A stretch of 36,110 bases of DNA from an uncultured bacterium (GCA_903927265.1 CAIYMF010000329.1:1-36110); one strand, 5' to 3'. Shown: positions 1 through 8,245, counted from the first letter of the stretch. Notes: generated by a model not told the origin, from the letters alone. Program-made: numbers and translations.

Positions 1-71
1 ACGTGCATGGGCGTGGTGGGACCTTCGAGATAAAAGAAGGAGACGTCGAGAGCACTCAACCGGTCGGACAT
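1..71 (-). CDS. Wax ester synthase/diacylglycerol acyltransferase, N-terminal fragment
   Basis: Only the first 23 codons are inside the window; the rest lies beyond the left edge. The minus-strand reading starts with ATG at 71 and begins MSDRLSALDVSFFYLE, then GPTTPMHV. This matches the conserved N-terminus of the actinobacterial WS/DGAT family (acyl-CoA-dependent synthesis of triacylglycerol and wax esters; typical start M-x-x-L-S-x-x-D-x-x-F-x-x-x-E followed by PMH). A strong Shine-Dalgarno GGGAGG sits 5 nt before the ATG (about 77-82 on the minus strand), which fixes the start. The HHxxxDG catalytic motif is outside the window, so activity cannot be judged. Mycobacterium carries a tgs gene at a comparable distance from secA1, which fits. 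Confidence 0.8.
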   Translation of the reverse strand, partial: MSDRLSALDVSFFYLEGPTTPMH

Positions 72-114
72 GGCACCTCCCTCTCGTTACACCGCCGCCC
101 GCGACGGCTCGCCG

Positions 115-765
115 TCATGATGACAGTGTCATCCCGAACAGTGCGTCAATCTCGGCCGCAGTGGCCTCGTAACTCACGTGACGAATGCCGATCATGCCGA
201 GATCAACGGCAGCGGCCACATTGTGCGGCATGTCGTCGACGAACACGCACTGGGCAGCCGGTACGCCGACCAATTCGAGCGTGTACTCGAAGATTGCACG
301 CTCCGGCTTACGCATACCCACCTCACCAGAGATGACGATTGCATCGAACATGTCGTTCCAGCCGTCGCGCGGGTAGTCATTGCCCCACGAGTTAGAGCAG
401 AGCGCGGTACGGAAACCCGCATCGCGCGTGCGGCGTACGAGGGCTGACATGTCATGGGCATGGCCGAAATGCTCGAACATGCGCTTCATCAGTCCCTCGG
501 ACTCGATGGTGGTACCGCTTCGTTCCGACAGAGCAGTCGCAAGTTTGTGTTCGAAGTCGGGCAGTGTCATCTCACCTCGTTCGAGAGCATGCACCGGATT
601 GAGCAGCGCTTCTTGCCCCGCTGGCTCACCGAGCCACTGACGCATGACATCGGAGTACATCGCCAGATCGATACCGTCAATCTCAGCCCAGCGTTCAACG
701 ACGCTGCGCATATCGACCGTGAGAACGCCACCCCAATCAACGATGAGGGCGGAGGGTTTACTCAC
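115..765 (-). CDS. HAD-superfamily (subclass IA) hydrolase
   Basis: A 216-residue haloacid dehalogenase-fold protein, likely a small-molecule phosphatase of unknown substrate. Motif I is at residues 10-16 (DWGGVLT), with Asp10 as the nucleophile. Motif II is the Ser in CSNSWG, motif III the Lys in MRKPERAIFE, and motif IV is VFVDDMPHN with the metal-binding acidic pair. An oddity is that the usual second Asp of DxD (general acid/base) is Gly12, a variant common in DFGGVL-type HAD-IA proteins, so catalytic mode is uncertain. I chose GTG at 765 because the text upstream carries an AGGCAGGG ribosome site and the fold starts right there; an in-frame ATG at 804 would add 13 unremarkable residues. 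It ends 43 nt before the acyltransferase start and is probably in the same transcript. Confidence 0.8.
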   Translation of the reverse strand: MSKPSALIVDWGGVLTVDMRSVVERWAEIDGIDLAMYSDVMRQWLGEPAGQEALLNPVHALERGEMTLPDFEHKLATALSERSGTTIESEGLMKRMFEHFGHAHDMSALVRRTRDAGFRTALCSNSWGNDYPRDGWNDMFDAIVISGEVGMRKPERAIFEYTLELVGVPAAQCVFVDDMPHNVAAAVDLGMIGIRHVSYEATAAEIDALFGMTLSS

Positions 766-927
766 CGCGCACCCTGCCTGCACATGCTGCCACCGCGCGG
801 ACACGCAGCGTGTTTGTCACGGGATCACCAGCCATAACTCCACCGTACCTGTCGGGGTACGCAACCCTCGCGGGGAGCGCGCCATCGGGTCCCACATGCC
901 CGTCATCCACAGTTTGGACAGGGGGTC

Positions 928-957
928 TTGACCTAGGGGCCGTCCATGTCGTTACAT
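928..957 (+). promoter_or_regulatory. Candidate sigmaA promoter for the Rv3235-family gene
   Basis: TTGACC (928-933) and TTACAT (952-957) are separated by 18 bp, close to the housekeeping consensus. Transcription would start near 964, giving a leader of about 110 nt before the ATG at 1074. The positions are read from the sequence; promoter activity is inferred. Confidence 0.5.
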
Positions 958-970
958 CAGCCATCCGGTA

Positions 971-1068
971 GTTCCGCGAACCGCTCCTCTGGTTCGCATC
1001 GCACCGGGGTGCCGAACGAAACGGTCGACAACGAGCATCCGAGCCAGGGTGCTCGTTGGAAGGGGGAG
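971..1068 (+). promoter_or_regulatory. Structured 5' leader with mutually exclusive hairpins
   Basis: Three hairpins are visible. The first pairs GCGAACC (976-982) with GGTTCGC (991-997), a perfect 7-bp stem with an 8-nt loop. The second re-uses the same right arm: GTTCG (992-996) can instead pair with CGAAC (1013-1017), enclosing an inner GCAC/GTGC stem, so the two cannot form together. The third pairs CAACGAGCATCC (1029-1040) with GGGTGCTCGTTG (1047-1058), 12 bp with one G.U pair and a 6-nt loop, and ends three nt before the GGGGGAG ribosome site (1062-1068). This looks like a regulatory leader (attenuator, protein-binding site or unknown riboswitch). I do not recognise it as a named RNA family. 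Confidence 0.5.
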
Positions 1069-1073
1069 ATTTC

Positions 1074-1634
1074 ATGGCACACACCATCAGCACTGTGAGC
1101 GTCGTGAGCGCCTACAGCCAGGCGCCCATGGCCTCGGCACACAGCACCGCTCGTGCGATCCCCGCGTACGAACCTCCGCTCGAGTTCGACTCGGCCGCTG
1201 ATCCAGAACCCGTTGACGATCGTCAACTTGAACTCGATCTACGCCCCTCCTCCCCTGCCCCGTCAACTACCGCGACGGTCCTTGCGTTTCCATCGTCACG
1301 GATGCGCGAACCCGAGCCCGAACTTGCCCAGTGGGCGCAGAGTCTGATTCAGGCCACCCTTGAGGCACTGCACGGCGCTCGGTCACCCATGCAATTACGC
1401 AAATGGTTTGCGCCGCCCGTGCACGCCGCCCTCGTGAGCCGGTCCGCGTGCGTAGCCCGGTCGACGTCGACCCCACCGCGCATCACGGTGCGGTCGGTAC
1501 GCACCTCCGTGATCAGCACCGGCCGTGTTGAGGCCTCAGCGGTGGTTGACGTGGCCGGGCGGTGCCGCGCCGTCGCACTTCAACTGCAAATGTACGACGG
1601 GCGCTGGCGAGTTACCGCCCTGGAAATGGCCTAG
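1074..1634 (+). CDS. Rv3235-family protein
   Basis: A 186-residue protein. The N-terminal half (about 1-90) is low-complexity, rich in Ala, Pro, Ser and acidic residues, and probably disordered. The C-terminal half (about 92-186) is a compact domain with the pattern [20 protein letters not shown], then MQLRKWF, then strands ending in [11 protein letters not shown]. This is the layout of the actinobacterial Rv3235 family, whose function is unknown and which commonly sits next to secA. An ATG at 1074 is preferred over one at 1056 because GGGGGAG lies 5 nt upstream of it, and because the 1056 codon falls inside the leader hairpin. It converges on secA: its TAG shares the CTAG tetranucleotide at 1631-1634 with the secA stop. 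Function is not known. Confidence 0.8.
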   Translation: MAHTISTVSVVSAYSQAPMASAHSTARAIPAYEPPLEFDSAADPEPVDDRQLELDLRPSSPAPSTTATVLAFPSSRMREPEPELAQWAQSLIQATLEALHGARSPMQLRKWFAPPVHAALVSRSACVARSTSTPPRITVRSVRTSVISTGRVEASAVVDVAGRCRAVALQLQMYDGRWRVTALEMA

Positions 1635-4438
1635 CGGTTACGGGGATCTCCGTGGCAACGCTTGTACTTCTTACCCGACCCGCACGGACACGGTGCGTTG
1701 CGCGCGGTGTCGGCGAACTCAGGGTCAACTACTTCGGTGCGAATCTCGCTAACCTCCGACCCGATCGCATCACTCGGGGCCGTGTAGGTCAATTGCGCCG
1801 GGCGCTGCGGGGCTAGTCCCTTCACTGCGATTTCGGGATTGGCTTCAGCCGGCCTACCCGAGGCCGCCGCCGCAATTGCCGATGTGGCGTCGAGCGCCGT
1901 CGCATCGCCTAGACCCATCTCGGCAAGTTCATCTTCAATCGATGGCTGCGGGTCGACCTGCACCTCAACGTTGAACAGGAAGCCGACCGACTCTTCCTTG
2001 ATGCCTTCCATCATGGCGTTGAAAAGGTCGTAACCTTCGCGCTGGTACTCGACGAGCGGATCGCGCTGGGCCATTGCGCGCAGTCCAATTCCCTCTTGCA
2101 GGTAATCCATTTCGTAGAGGTGCTCGCGCCACTTGCGGTCGAGAACACTAAGCACCACGCGTCGTTCGAGTTCACGCATGACTTCGGGGGTGAGTTCGGC
2201 CTCGCGGCGATCGTAGGCAGCCTCGGCATCGGCCTGCAATTCGGCCGTCAGGAATTCCTGAGTGAGGGCCCCACCCGATGATTCATCGAGCTCGTCGATG
2301 TCAAGAGATACCGGGTAGAGGGTGCGCAGTGCCGTCCAGAGTCGATCGAGATCCCACTCGTCACCCGCGTTTTCGCCCGTCTCGGCCTCAACATAAGCGG
2401 CGACGGTGTCGTCGAGGAACCCGCGGATTTGGTCAGAGATGTCCTCGCCCTCGAGCACGCGTCGGCGCTCGGCATAGATGACCTGCCTCTGACGGTTGAG
2501 CACATCGTCGTACTTGAGAACGTTCTTGCGGATTTCGAAGTTCTGCGCTTCCACCTGAGTCTGTGCCGACCGGATTGCGCTTGAGACCATCTTGGCTTCA
2601 ATCGGAACATCGTCGGGCACATTGAATCGGCGCAGGAAAGAATCGACGACGTCGCCCTTGAACAGACGCATGAGATCGTCTTCGAGCGAGAGGTAGAAGC
2701 GCGTTTCACCCGGGTCACCCTGACGACCGGAACGACCACGCAACTGGTTATCGATACGCCGTGACTCGTGCCTTTCGGAGGCCAACACGTACAGGCCACC
2801 CAGACCAACTACTTCCTCGTGCTCGGCGGCCACCGACTTCTCGGCCGCGTGCAGCGCGTCAGGCCAGGCATTTTCGTAATCTTCAGGCGTCTCGATGGGT
2901 GAGAGGCCTTGCTGGGCAAGAGTTGCCTGCGCCATCGCCTCGGGGTTGCCACCGAGCATGATGTCAGTTCCACGGCCAGCCATGTTGGTCGCTACGGTGA
3001 CCGAGCCACGCCGACCAGCCTGCGCAACAATCGCGGCCTCGCGCTCGTGGTACTTGGCGTTGAGGACCTCGTGCGGAATTCCACGACGGCGCAGCAGCGT
3101 TGAGACCAGTTCACTCTTCTCGACGCTCGCCGTGCCGACCAGCACCGGCTGCCCGCCCTCATGACGCTCGGCGATGTCTTCAATGACGGCGTCGAACTTG
3201 GCGCCTTCGGTGCGGTACACGAGGTCGGCCTCGTCAAGGCGCACCATTGGTCGGTTGGTCGGAATCGGCACGACACCGAGCTTGTAGATCTGGTTGAACT
3301 CCGAGGCCTCGGTCATGGCCGTACCGGTCATCCCACCAAGCTTGTCGTACATACGGAAGTAGTTCTGCAAGGTGACCGTCGCAAGAGTCTGATTCTCCTG
3401 CTTGATCTCGACGCCTTCTTTGGCCTCAATTGCCTGGTGCATTCCTTCGTTGTAGCGACGACCAGCCAGGATGCGGCCGGTGTGCTCGTCAACGATGAGC
3501 ACCTCACCGTTCATGACCACGTAGTCGCGGTCGCGCTTGAACAGTTCCTTGGCCTTGACCGCGTTGTTGAGGAAACCCACAAGTGGCGTGTTGACCGATT
3601 CGTAGAGGTTGTCGATTCCGAGCCAGTCCTCGCAGCGCTCGATTCCAGCCTCGAGGATTCCGATCGTGCGCTTCTTCTCATCAACCTCGTAATCGCGCTC
3701 GATTTTCAATCGCTCAACGAGTCGCGCGAACTCGACGTACCACTTGTTTGCCTCATCGGCGGGGCCACTGATGATGAGCGGTGTACGGGCTTCGTCGATG
3801 AGAATCGAGTCGACCTCATCAACCACGGCGAAGAAGTGCCCGCGTTGCACCAGTTCTTCTTGACTCCATGCCATGTTGTCGCGCAGGTAGTCGAAGCCGA
3901 ATTCGTTGTTGGTGCCGTAGGTGATGTCGGCTGAGTAGGCGACCCGACGTTCGGCCGGAGTCATCGACGCAAGAATGCAACCGACCTCAAGCCCAAGGAA
4001 GCGGTGAACGCGCCCCATCCACTCGGAGTCGCGCTCGGCGAGGTAGTCGTTGACGGTGACAACGTGGACACCTTCGCCGGCCAACGCGTTGAGGTACGCA
4101 GGAAGGGTTGCGACCAGGGTCTTACCCTCACCCGTGCGCATTTCGGCGATGTTGCCGAGGTGGAGGGCAGCACCACCCATGATCTGTACGTCGTAGTGTC
4201 GCTGACCCAATGTGCGGCGCGCGGCTTCACGCACGGTGGCGAAGGCCTCGGGGAGCAACTGGTCGAGCGTCTCGCCCGCGGCGTAGCGCTCTTTGTACTC
4301 GTCGGTGAGCGCGTGCAGTTCGGCGTCGGTCAACGCCTGAAAGTCGGATTCAAGTGCATTCACCTGAGCCGCGAGCCCAGTGAGCTTCTTGAGGGTGCGC
4401 CCTTCGCCTGCGCGCAGCAGCCTGTCGAGAATCGCCAT
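1631..4438 (-). CDS. secA: Protein translocase ATPase SecA
   Basis: The motor ATPase that drives unfolded preproteins through SecYEG at the membrane. The protein has 935 residues, usual for actinobacterial SecA1. The Walker A motif MRTGEGKT is at 100-107. A DEVD box ([15 protein letters not shown]) follows near 210, then the preprotein cross-linking domain, the second nucleotide-binding fold ([18 protein letters not shown] and [11 protein letters not shown]), the helical scaffold and wing domains, an acidic linker, and a C-terminal SEC-C zinc motif [17 protein letters not shown] that binds SecB-like partners or ribosomes. I start at ATG 4438 ([13 protein letters not shown]), matching family N-termini; an upstream in-frame ATG at 4504 would add 22 unrelated residues. 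A TACGAT box 6 nt upstream and no Shine-Dalgarno suggest a leaderless mRNA. Its stop overlaps that of the convergent Rv3235-family gene. Confidence 0.97.
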   Translation of the reverse strand: MAILDRLLRAGEGRTLKKLTGLAAQVNALESDFQALTDAELHALTDEYKERYAAGETLDQLLPEAFATVREAARRTLGQRHYDVQIMGGAALHLGNIAEMRTGEGKTLVATLPAYLNALAGEGVHVVTVNDYLAERDSEWMGRVHRFLGLEVGCILASMTPAERRVAYSADITYGTNNEFGFDYLRDNMAWSQEELVQRGHFFAVVDEVDSILIDEARTPLIISGPADEANKWYVEFARLVERLKIERDYEVDEKKRTIGILEAGIERCEDWLGIDNLYESVNTPLVGFLNNAVKAKELFKRDRDYVVMNGEVLIVDEHTGRILAGRRYNEGMHQAIEAKEGVEIKQENQTLATVTLQNYFRMYDKLGGMTGTAMTEASEFNQIYKLGVVPIPTNRPMVRLDEADLVYRTEGAKFDAVIEDIAERHEGGQPVLVGTASVEKSELVSTLLRRRGIPHEVLNAKYHEREAAIVAQAGRRGSVTVATNMAGRGTDIMLGGNPEAMAQATLAQQGLSPIETPEDYENAWPDALHAAEKSVAAEHEEVVGLGGLYVLASERHESRRIDNQLRGRSGRQGDPGETRFYLSLEDDLMRLFKGDVVDSFLRRFNVPDDVPIEAKMVSSAIRSAQTQVEAQNFEIRKNVLKYDDVLNRQRQVIYAERRRVLEGEDISDQIRGFLDDTVAAYVEAETGENAGDEWDLDRLWTALRTLYPVSLDIDELDESSGGALTQEFLTAELQADAEAAYDRREAELTPEVMRELERRVVLSVLDRKWREHLYEMDYLQEGIGLRAMAQRDPLVEYQREGYDLFNAMMEGIKEESVGFLFNVEVQVDPQPSIEDELAEMGLGDATALDATSAIAAAASGRPAEANPEIAVKGLAPQRPAQLTYTAPSDAIGSEVSEIRTEVVDPEFADTARNAPCPCGSGKKYKRCHGDPRNR

Positions 4439-4444
4439 TGAGCC

Positions 4445-4467
4445 ATCGTAGGTGACGATCCGGTCAC
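4445..4467 (-). promoter_or_regulatory. Candidate secA promoter for a leaderless transcript
   Basis: On the minus strand TACGAT (4450-4445) lies 6 nt before the secA ATG, the spacing of a -10 box giving an mRNA that begins at the start codon. Just upstream an inverted repeat GTGAC-6-GTCAC (4452-4467) lies where a -35/-10 spacer would be and could be an operator. There is no clear -35. Confidence 0.45.
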
Positions 4468-4510
4468 GGTCTGCGGGGAGGCCGACCGAGCACGCTTCCC
4501 CCACCCCTTT

Positions 4511-4557
4511 CCATCGGGGGTCCCCGCGCGCGCACCTAGCGCGTGGCGACGCCCCAC
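4511..4557 (-). repeat. Dispersed intergenic repeat, copy A (core)
   Basis: Read on the minus strand the core is GTGGGGCGTC, then GCGC-TAGGT-GCGC (a small hairpin), then GCGGGGACCCCCGATG. Copy B at 13557-13607 shares both the left block and the AGGTGCGCGCG / GGGGACCCCCGATG block. It lies between secA and the small gene at 4652. Confidence 0.55.
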
Positions 4558-4580
4558 CAGTTTCGCGGCCCGACCGCGCT

Positions 4581-4610
4581 GGGTACCGAAAACTGCTTCT
4601 TTGCGCGCTT
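4581..4610 (+). repeat. Dispersed intergenic repeat, copy A (second motif)
   Basis: These 30 nt match 19432-19461 at 25 of 30 positions (my alignment by eye): both start GGGT, contain AAAACTGCT in the middle and end GCGCGCTT. A shorter match is at 13414-13428 (GGGCACCCAAAACTA). It accompanies the core motif in all three gaps. Confidence 0.5.
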
Positions 4611-4639
4611 ACTGACCCCTCATGCGCACAAGGGCGGGT

Positions 4640-4645
4640 TAGAGT
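4640..4645 (+). promoter_or_regulatory. -10 box for a leaderless gene at 4652
   Basis: TAGAGT is followed by 6 nt and then GTG at 4652, with no ribosome site between them. This fits the TANNNT consensus of actinobacterial -10 elements feeding leaderless mRNAs. Confidence 0.4.
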
Positions 4646-4651
4646 CGGCGG

Positions 4652-4900
4652 GTGAACCTCGCCAGTGGTGATGAGCGGATGGATGCCATCGGGCGAGGCC
4701 TTCCCGTGCCCGACGATGTCGACTGTTGGGTGGTACGCACTGATTCAGGCACCCCTCTGGCCTACGCGGTCGTTCTGGAAGGGGATTCGGAGCATCGGGT
4801 GCGGGCCGTGGCGGCCGCAGATCCCGCCGACCCCACTGTTGCTGAGGCCGTGGTGTCGGCGCGCGAATTGCTCATTGCCGGCGTCAACAGCGCCAGCTAG
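4652..4900 (+). CDS. Small hypothetical protein
   Basis: An 82-residue protein that I do not recognise. It reads as one short soluble domain: a polar N-terminus, a strand-like stretch [20 protein letters not shown], a second strand, and a C-terminal helix [16 protein letters not shown]. There is no signal peptide, membrane span or metal motif. Support for it being real comes from the -10-like TAGAGT placed 6 nt before its GTG, codon use like the neighbours, and the tail-to-tail overlap of its TAG with the stop of the GNAT gene (CTAG at 4897-4900), the same arrangement as at 1631-1634. It lies divergent from secA. Function unknown. Confidence 0.6.
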   Translation: MNLASGDERMDAIGRGLPVPDDVDCWVVRTDSGTPLAYAVVLEGDSEHRVRAVAAADPADPTVAEAVVSARELLIAGVNSAS

Positions 4901-5499
4901 ACCACCGGGGCGCTGAATCTCTCGCGCGTGAGAGCCGCGGCCCACGCCTCAAGCGGCACGTCACCCGGGCGCCCACAGGTGGTCACTCCAGTCACCACAA
5001 ACCCGTGTCGCTGCGCGACGAGCCACGAGGCCACATTTTCTTGAGCGGCGTTCCACTGCACGGAAGTGAGCCCCACTTCGTTGAAGGCCCAGGCAAGTAC
5101 CAGGCCGAGGGCCCGAGACATTGACCCCACTCCCCGGGCCTGCGGTGCGAGCCAGTACCCCACCTCGCCCGTGGCGCCATTCGGATCGACATCGTGCAGG
5201 CCGATCACACCGCGGAAGTCACCGTCGATTCCGGTAATCACAAACGCGGCATTGAGCCGGGGCTGCGCCCCTTGATGACCCAGTCGCGGGCCAACCATTC
5301 CCCAGGCGCCCGCATTGTGCGCCTCGACGAACTCCTCAGCGTGCGCACGCAGGTAGGGTCGCGGCACCATCGTGAACTTCTGTACATCGGGGTCCTGAGC
5401 CCCGGCGGTGATGTCCTCGATATCGGACTCGTGAGGCGTTCGCAGCATCACCACACCGTCGGAAAGAACGGGAGGTTCGCTCGGCCATTTCGCGCCCAT
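4897..5499 (-). CDS. GNAT-family N-acetyltransferase (RimJ/RimL type)
   Basis: A 200-residue acetyl-CoA-dependent N-acetyltransferase. It opens with the RimJ/RimL-like LSDGVVMLRTPHESDIEDI and carries a core strand GVIGLHDVDPNGATGEVGYWLAP. The acetyl-CoA pyrophosphate loop is QARGVGSMSRAL (Q/RxxGxG/A). Then come ALGLVLAWAFNEVGL and the motif B segment VQWNAAQENVASWLVAQRHGF, in which the Asn-x-x-S pattern is typical of this group. The acceptor could be a ribosomal protein, an antibiotic or a small molecule; nothing in the sequence decides. The start at 5499 has no clear ribosome site; a later start would remove conserved N-terminal residues. It diverges from the YcaQ-like gene across 71 nt. Confidence 0.85.
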   Translation of the reverse strand: MGAKWPSEPPVLSDGVVMLRTPHESDIEDITAGAQDPDVQKFTMVPRPYLRAHAEEFVEAHNAGAWGMVGPRLGHQGAQPRLNAAFVITGIDGDFRGVIGLHDVDPNGATGEVGYWLAPQARGVGSMSRALGLVLAWAFNEVGLTSVQWNAAQENVASWLVAQRHGFVVTGVTTCGRPGDVPLEAWAAALTRERFSAPVV

Positions 5500-5557
5500 A
5501 CGTCAGTCAAGCACGATGAACTCGCGCACGGAGCGGAGTTCACCTAGCTCATGGCGC

Positions 5558-5563
5558 TACTGT
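5558..5563 (+). promoter_or_regulatory. -10 box for leaderless YcaQ-family gene
   Basis: TACTGT is followed by 7 nt and the GTG start at 5571, with no Shine-Dalgarno in the interval. This is the leaderless pattern seen repeatedly in this window. Confidence 0.45.
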
Positions 5564-5570
5564 CACCGAC

Positions 5571-6890
5571 GTGAGCGTCACACTTTCACTCGAGCAAGCC
5601 CGCTCCCTCGCGCTGACGGCGCAGGGATTGCGTGGCTCGCCATTTCCAGTCTCGCCAACGACAGCGCGTACCGCCTCACTCACCCGTCGCACCACGGCGG
5701 TACGCAGCGTCCTCGAACATTGCGGCGCGATCCAACTCGACACCATTTCGGTACTCGCGCGGTCACACGAACTGATCCCCTACGCACGACTCGGATCCAT
5801 CGGACGCGAATCGGTTGAAGCGGCCCTGTGGCCGAGCGAAAACCCCTCACACTCGTTTGAATACTGGTCGCACGCGGCGTGCGTGCTTCCGGCGGATCTA
5901 TGGCCGTGGTTCGCATTCCGTCGGCGTTTCTATCAACGCCGGGGGCAGGGATGGCACAAGGTTCCACGCCAGTCGCTCGCGTCGTTGCGTCGACGACTCG
6001 ACGACGGCCCTCTCACCACGCGCGACATCGGTGGAGCCAAGTCTGGTGGCGAGTGGTGGGACTGGTCGGAATCGAAGATCGGGATGGAATGGCTGCTCAA
6101 CATCGGAGACGTGGTGGTGGCCCGACGAGTCGGTTGGCGCCGGGTGTACGACCTGCCAGATCGCACACTTGACCCCCGACTGCTCACCCAGACGGGCGCG
6201 GGCAGCACTACCTGGGCATCCACCGACGGAATCGAAGGCCCGAGCGACGAGGAATGCGTGCGCCACCTCGCGCTCCTTGGTGCGCGTGCGATTGGAATCG
6301 GAACAGCCGTCGACATCCTCGATGTGCACCGCATCGGTCCGCGCTACACCGGTAAGAAGCACTGCGCTTCCGTGCTCTCCGAGTTAGTCGCCGATGGCGA
6401 ACTCACCGAGGTATCAGTGCAGGGCTGGAAGGCGCCGGCCTACGCCGACCCGCGCCTCCTCGCGCAGGGATCCTCGCGTGGCCGTCATCGCACCGCGCTG
6501 CTCTCGCCGTTCGATTCATTGGTGTGGCATCGCGGTCGAACTCAGCGGCTCTTTGACTTCGAGTATCAACTCGAGGCCTACGTGCCCGCGGCCAAACGGG
6601 TCTACGGGTATTTCACAATGCCGGTGCTGCACGGCGGCACTCTCGTCGCCCGCGTCGACCCGAAACGCGACGGCAGCACGCTGGTGGCGCGCCAAGTCAC
6701 CTTCGAAACCAGTGACGGCACCGGCGCTCCGAGCGGGGCTGTCACGCAGTCCGCAATGGAGGGCACCGCCACTTCACTGGTTGAGGCCATGCACTGGGTC
6801 GGCTGCACCACTGTCCGCATCGAACGCGTGCTTCCGACAACAGCCACCCGCCCTCTCAACGACCGAGTGCGTGCGGCCCTCGCGAGTTAG
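5571..6890 (+). CDS. YcaQ/AlkZ-type winged-helix DNA glycosylase family protein
   Basis: A 439-residue protein of the HTH_42 family, whose characterised members (E. coli YcaQ, Streptomyces AlkZ) are DNA glycosylases that unhook interstrand crosslinks or remove bulky alkylated bases. The N-terminal region (about 1-110) has the family signature CGAIQLDTISVLARSH, in which Gln55-Leu-Asp57 corresponds to the catalytic QxD of the YcaQ branch (AlkZ has QxQ). The segment FEYWSHAACVLP follows, as in the family, then tandem winged-helix regions and a C-terminal beta-barrel-like part (LLSPFDSLVWHRGRTQRLF). The GTG start at 5571 gives the family's usual N-terminus. It converges on hpf, overlapping by 4 nt (TTAG at 6887-6890). 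Substrate is unknown. Confidence 0.85.
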   Translation: MSVTLSLEQARSLALTAQGLRGSPFPVSPTTARTASLTRRTTAVRSVLEHCGAIQLDTISVLARSHELIPYARLGSIGRESVEAALWPSENPSHSFEYWSHAACVLPADLWPWFAFRRRFYQRRGQGWHKVPRQSLASLRRRLDDGPLTTRDIGGAKSGGEWWDWSESKIGMEWLLNIGDVVVARRVGWRRVYDLPDRTLDPRLLTQTGAGSTTWASTDGIEGPSDEECVRHLALLGARAIGIGTAVDILDVHRIGPRYTGKKHCASVLSELVADGELTEVSVQGWKAPAYADPRLLAQGSSRGRHRTALLSPFDSLVWHRGRTQRLFDFEYQLEAYVPAAKRVYGYFTMPVLHGGTLVARVDPKRDGSTLVARQVTFETSDGTGAPSGAVTQSAMEGTATSLVEAMHWVGCTTVRIERVLPTTATRPLNDRVRAALAS

Positions 6891-7483
6891 GCGGACAGTC
6901 GAATCAATCCGTAATCGAAACTCTGACGGCGGTAAACAACCGACGGTAGTCCGGACTCGGAATCGGTGAACAAGTAGAAATCGTGACCGACGAGTTCCAT
7001 CCGATCGACTGCCTCGGCCACGCTCATGGGCGCAGATTCGTGGGTCTTTTCGCGCACCACAATCGGCCCATTGACGTACACGGCGTCATCATCATCGACG
7101 TCAACAATCGTCGTTTCGACTTCGACCGTGCCAACCTCGGCCGCTGCCGCAATTTCACTCAGCGGCGTGCCGTGGCGTCGGTCCGACCGCTTGCGGTCTG
7201 ACGCGCGACGAAGTCGCTCTACGAGTCGGTCGTACGCCAACTCAAGAGCTGCGTACTTGTCAGCCGACGCAGCTTCGGCGCGAATGATTGACCCGCCCCC
7301 ACGACACGTGAGCTCAACATCGAAGGCGCGATCTGCCTGACGAGGGTTGGGTTCCTTGGTGACCTCAACATCGACACGTGTCAGCGGAACACCGAAACGG
7401 TCGAGTTTGGCGACCTTCTCTTCAACGTGCTCGCGAAAACGCTGTGACAGGTCGATATGCCGACCTCTGACGATGACGTCCAT
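6887..7483 (-). CDS. hpf: Long-form ribosome hibernation promoting factor
   Basis: A 198-residue protein that binds the 30S decoding centre and pairs ribosomes into inactive dimers in starvation. The N-terminal S30AE domain (about 1-105) starts MDVIVRGRHIDLSQRFREHV and contains VDVEVTKEPNP and the FDVELTCRGGGSIIRAEA strand. A charged linker (about 105-140) follows. The C-terminal dimerisation domain (about 140-198) includes MSVAEAVDRMELVGHDFYLF and ends VYRRQSFDYGLIRL. ATG at 7483 is supported by AGGGTGGG just upstream. It lies 72 nt downstream of comF on the same strand, the order also found in Mycobacterium (Rv3241c/Rv3242c). Confidence 0.95.
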   Translation of the reverse strand: MDVIVRGRHIDLSQRFREHVEEKVAKLDRFGVPLTRVDVEVTKEPNPRQADRAFDVELTCRGGGSIIRAEAASADKYAALELAYDRLVERLRRASDRKRSDRRHGTPLSEIAAAAEVGTVEVETTIVDVDDDDAVYVNGPIVVREKTHESAPMSVAEAVDRMELVGHDFYLFTDSESGLPSVVYRRQSFDYGLIRLSA

Positions 7484-7555
7484 GTCCCACCCTTCATTGT
7501 GGCTGCTGACATCTCCACCGTACTCTCACCGCTGGCGCTGGCGCGCACGCCGCCA

Positions 7556-7583
7556 TCACCCGGGTGACGTGCTGCCCGGGTGA
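7556..7583 (-). terminator. Hairpin over the comF stop codon
   Basis: TCACCCGGG and CCCGGGTGA form a perfect 9-bp stem with a 10-nt loop, and the comF TGA is the last triplet of the hairpin. The left part is also a 12-bp palindrome (7556-7567). There is no U-tract, which is common for actinobacterial terminators; it may reduce read-through into hpf. Confidence 0.4.
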
Positions 7584-8245
7584 GCGATACGCGGCGTGCT
7601 GAACGCAGCAGCTGCACCGACACAGAGAGCACCACCTGCCACCAACGAACGTCTCAACTCCGCAAGGGTGGCGCCCGTGGTCACTACGTCATCGACGGCC
7701 ACGACCATGCCGAACTGCTCGCTGCAGACGCGCCCGCTTGCCTTGCCGGTGAGCCTCATCGACCCGGCCACATTGAGGTAGCGATCGGCCACCCCCAACC
7801 CCCGCTGGTCGTCAGGCTGCCGTACGTACTGCACGCCCTGCACGACATCGCACTCAAGGCCGTGCAGTGTCAGAAGTCTTGCCGCCTGCCGGGCGATGAC
7901 CGCCGTCGAGTCGAATCCCCTCGCTGCATGTGCCCGTCGGCGCTGCGGAACTGCCACGATCGCCACTCGGGTTGACCCTCGCTGCGGGTGAAGCGACTGC
8001 CGAATCGCTCGAGCCAGCGACTCGGCAATCACTGGAGCAAGCGAGCGGTGACCACCGACCTTGTAGCCGCGCACCACCGCGCGGCCGCGCCCCATGGGAT
8101 CGCTCACCGCACTCACGGTCGCGTCAACGGCGATCACGGGTTGCGCCCGTACGTCAATGCGACAGCCTGTGCAGAGCACGAGTCCTGGAAGGGAGCACGC
8201 TGCGCACTGTCGCGGCATCACGAGGTCAAGGAGAGGTCCCCACAC
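7556..8245 (-). CDS. ComF-family phosphoribosyltransferase-like protein
   Basis: A 229-residue ComF/GntX protein. Near the N-terminus is a zinc-ribbon (MPRQCAACSLPG then LVLCTGCR), followed by a type I phosphoribosyltransferase fold with the PRPP loop MVVAVDDVVTTGATLAEL near residue 190. Relatives act in DNA uptake in competent bacteria (ComFC) or in unclear purine-related roles; in actinobacteria the function is not established. The start is GTG at 8245 (VWGPLLDLVMPRQC); an internal ATG nine codons later is possible but would trim the family's usual leading helix. It lies 93 nt from lpqB and is followed by hpf. Confidence 0.85.
   Translation of the reverse strand: MWGPLLDLVMPRQCAACSLPGLVLCTGCRIDVRAQPVIAVDATVSAVSDPMGRGRAVVRGYKVGGHRSLAPVIAESLARAIRQSLHPQRGSTRVAIVAVPQRRRAHAARGFDSTAVIARQAARLLTLHGLECDVVQGVQYVRQPDDQRGLGVADRYLNVAGSMRLTGKASGRVCSEQFGMVVAVDDVVTTGATLAELRRSLVAGGALCVGAAAAFSTPRIAHPGSTSPG

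Larger units (their letters stand above)
766..1073. other. Intergenic region between divergent genes
   Basis: This 308-nt gap separates the HAD gene (leftward) from the Rv3235-family gene (rightward). It holds a sigmaA-like promoter at 928-957 and a structured leader at 971-1068, described separately. At 881-900 there is a weak reverse-orientation resemblance to the dispersed intergenic repeat (core reads ATCGGGTCCCA). I see no credible protein-coding reading frame in it. Confidence 0.6.

Noticed and set aside
3-335. A plus-strand frame at the left edge
   Set aside because: It crosses the start of the acyltransferase and the 3' end of the HAD gene in antisense; composition is Arg/His/Pro-rich with no motif.
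3161-3934. A 257-codon plus-strand frame inside secA
   Set aside because: It is the mirror frame of conserved SecA; composition fits the complement of its codons.
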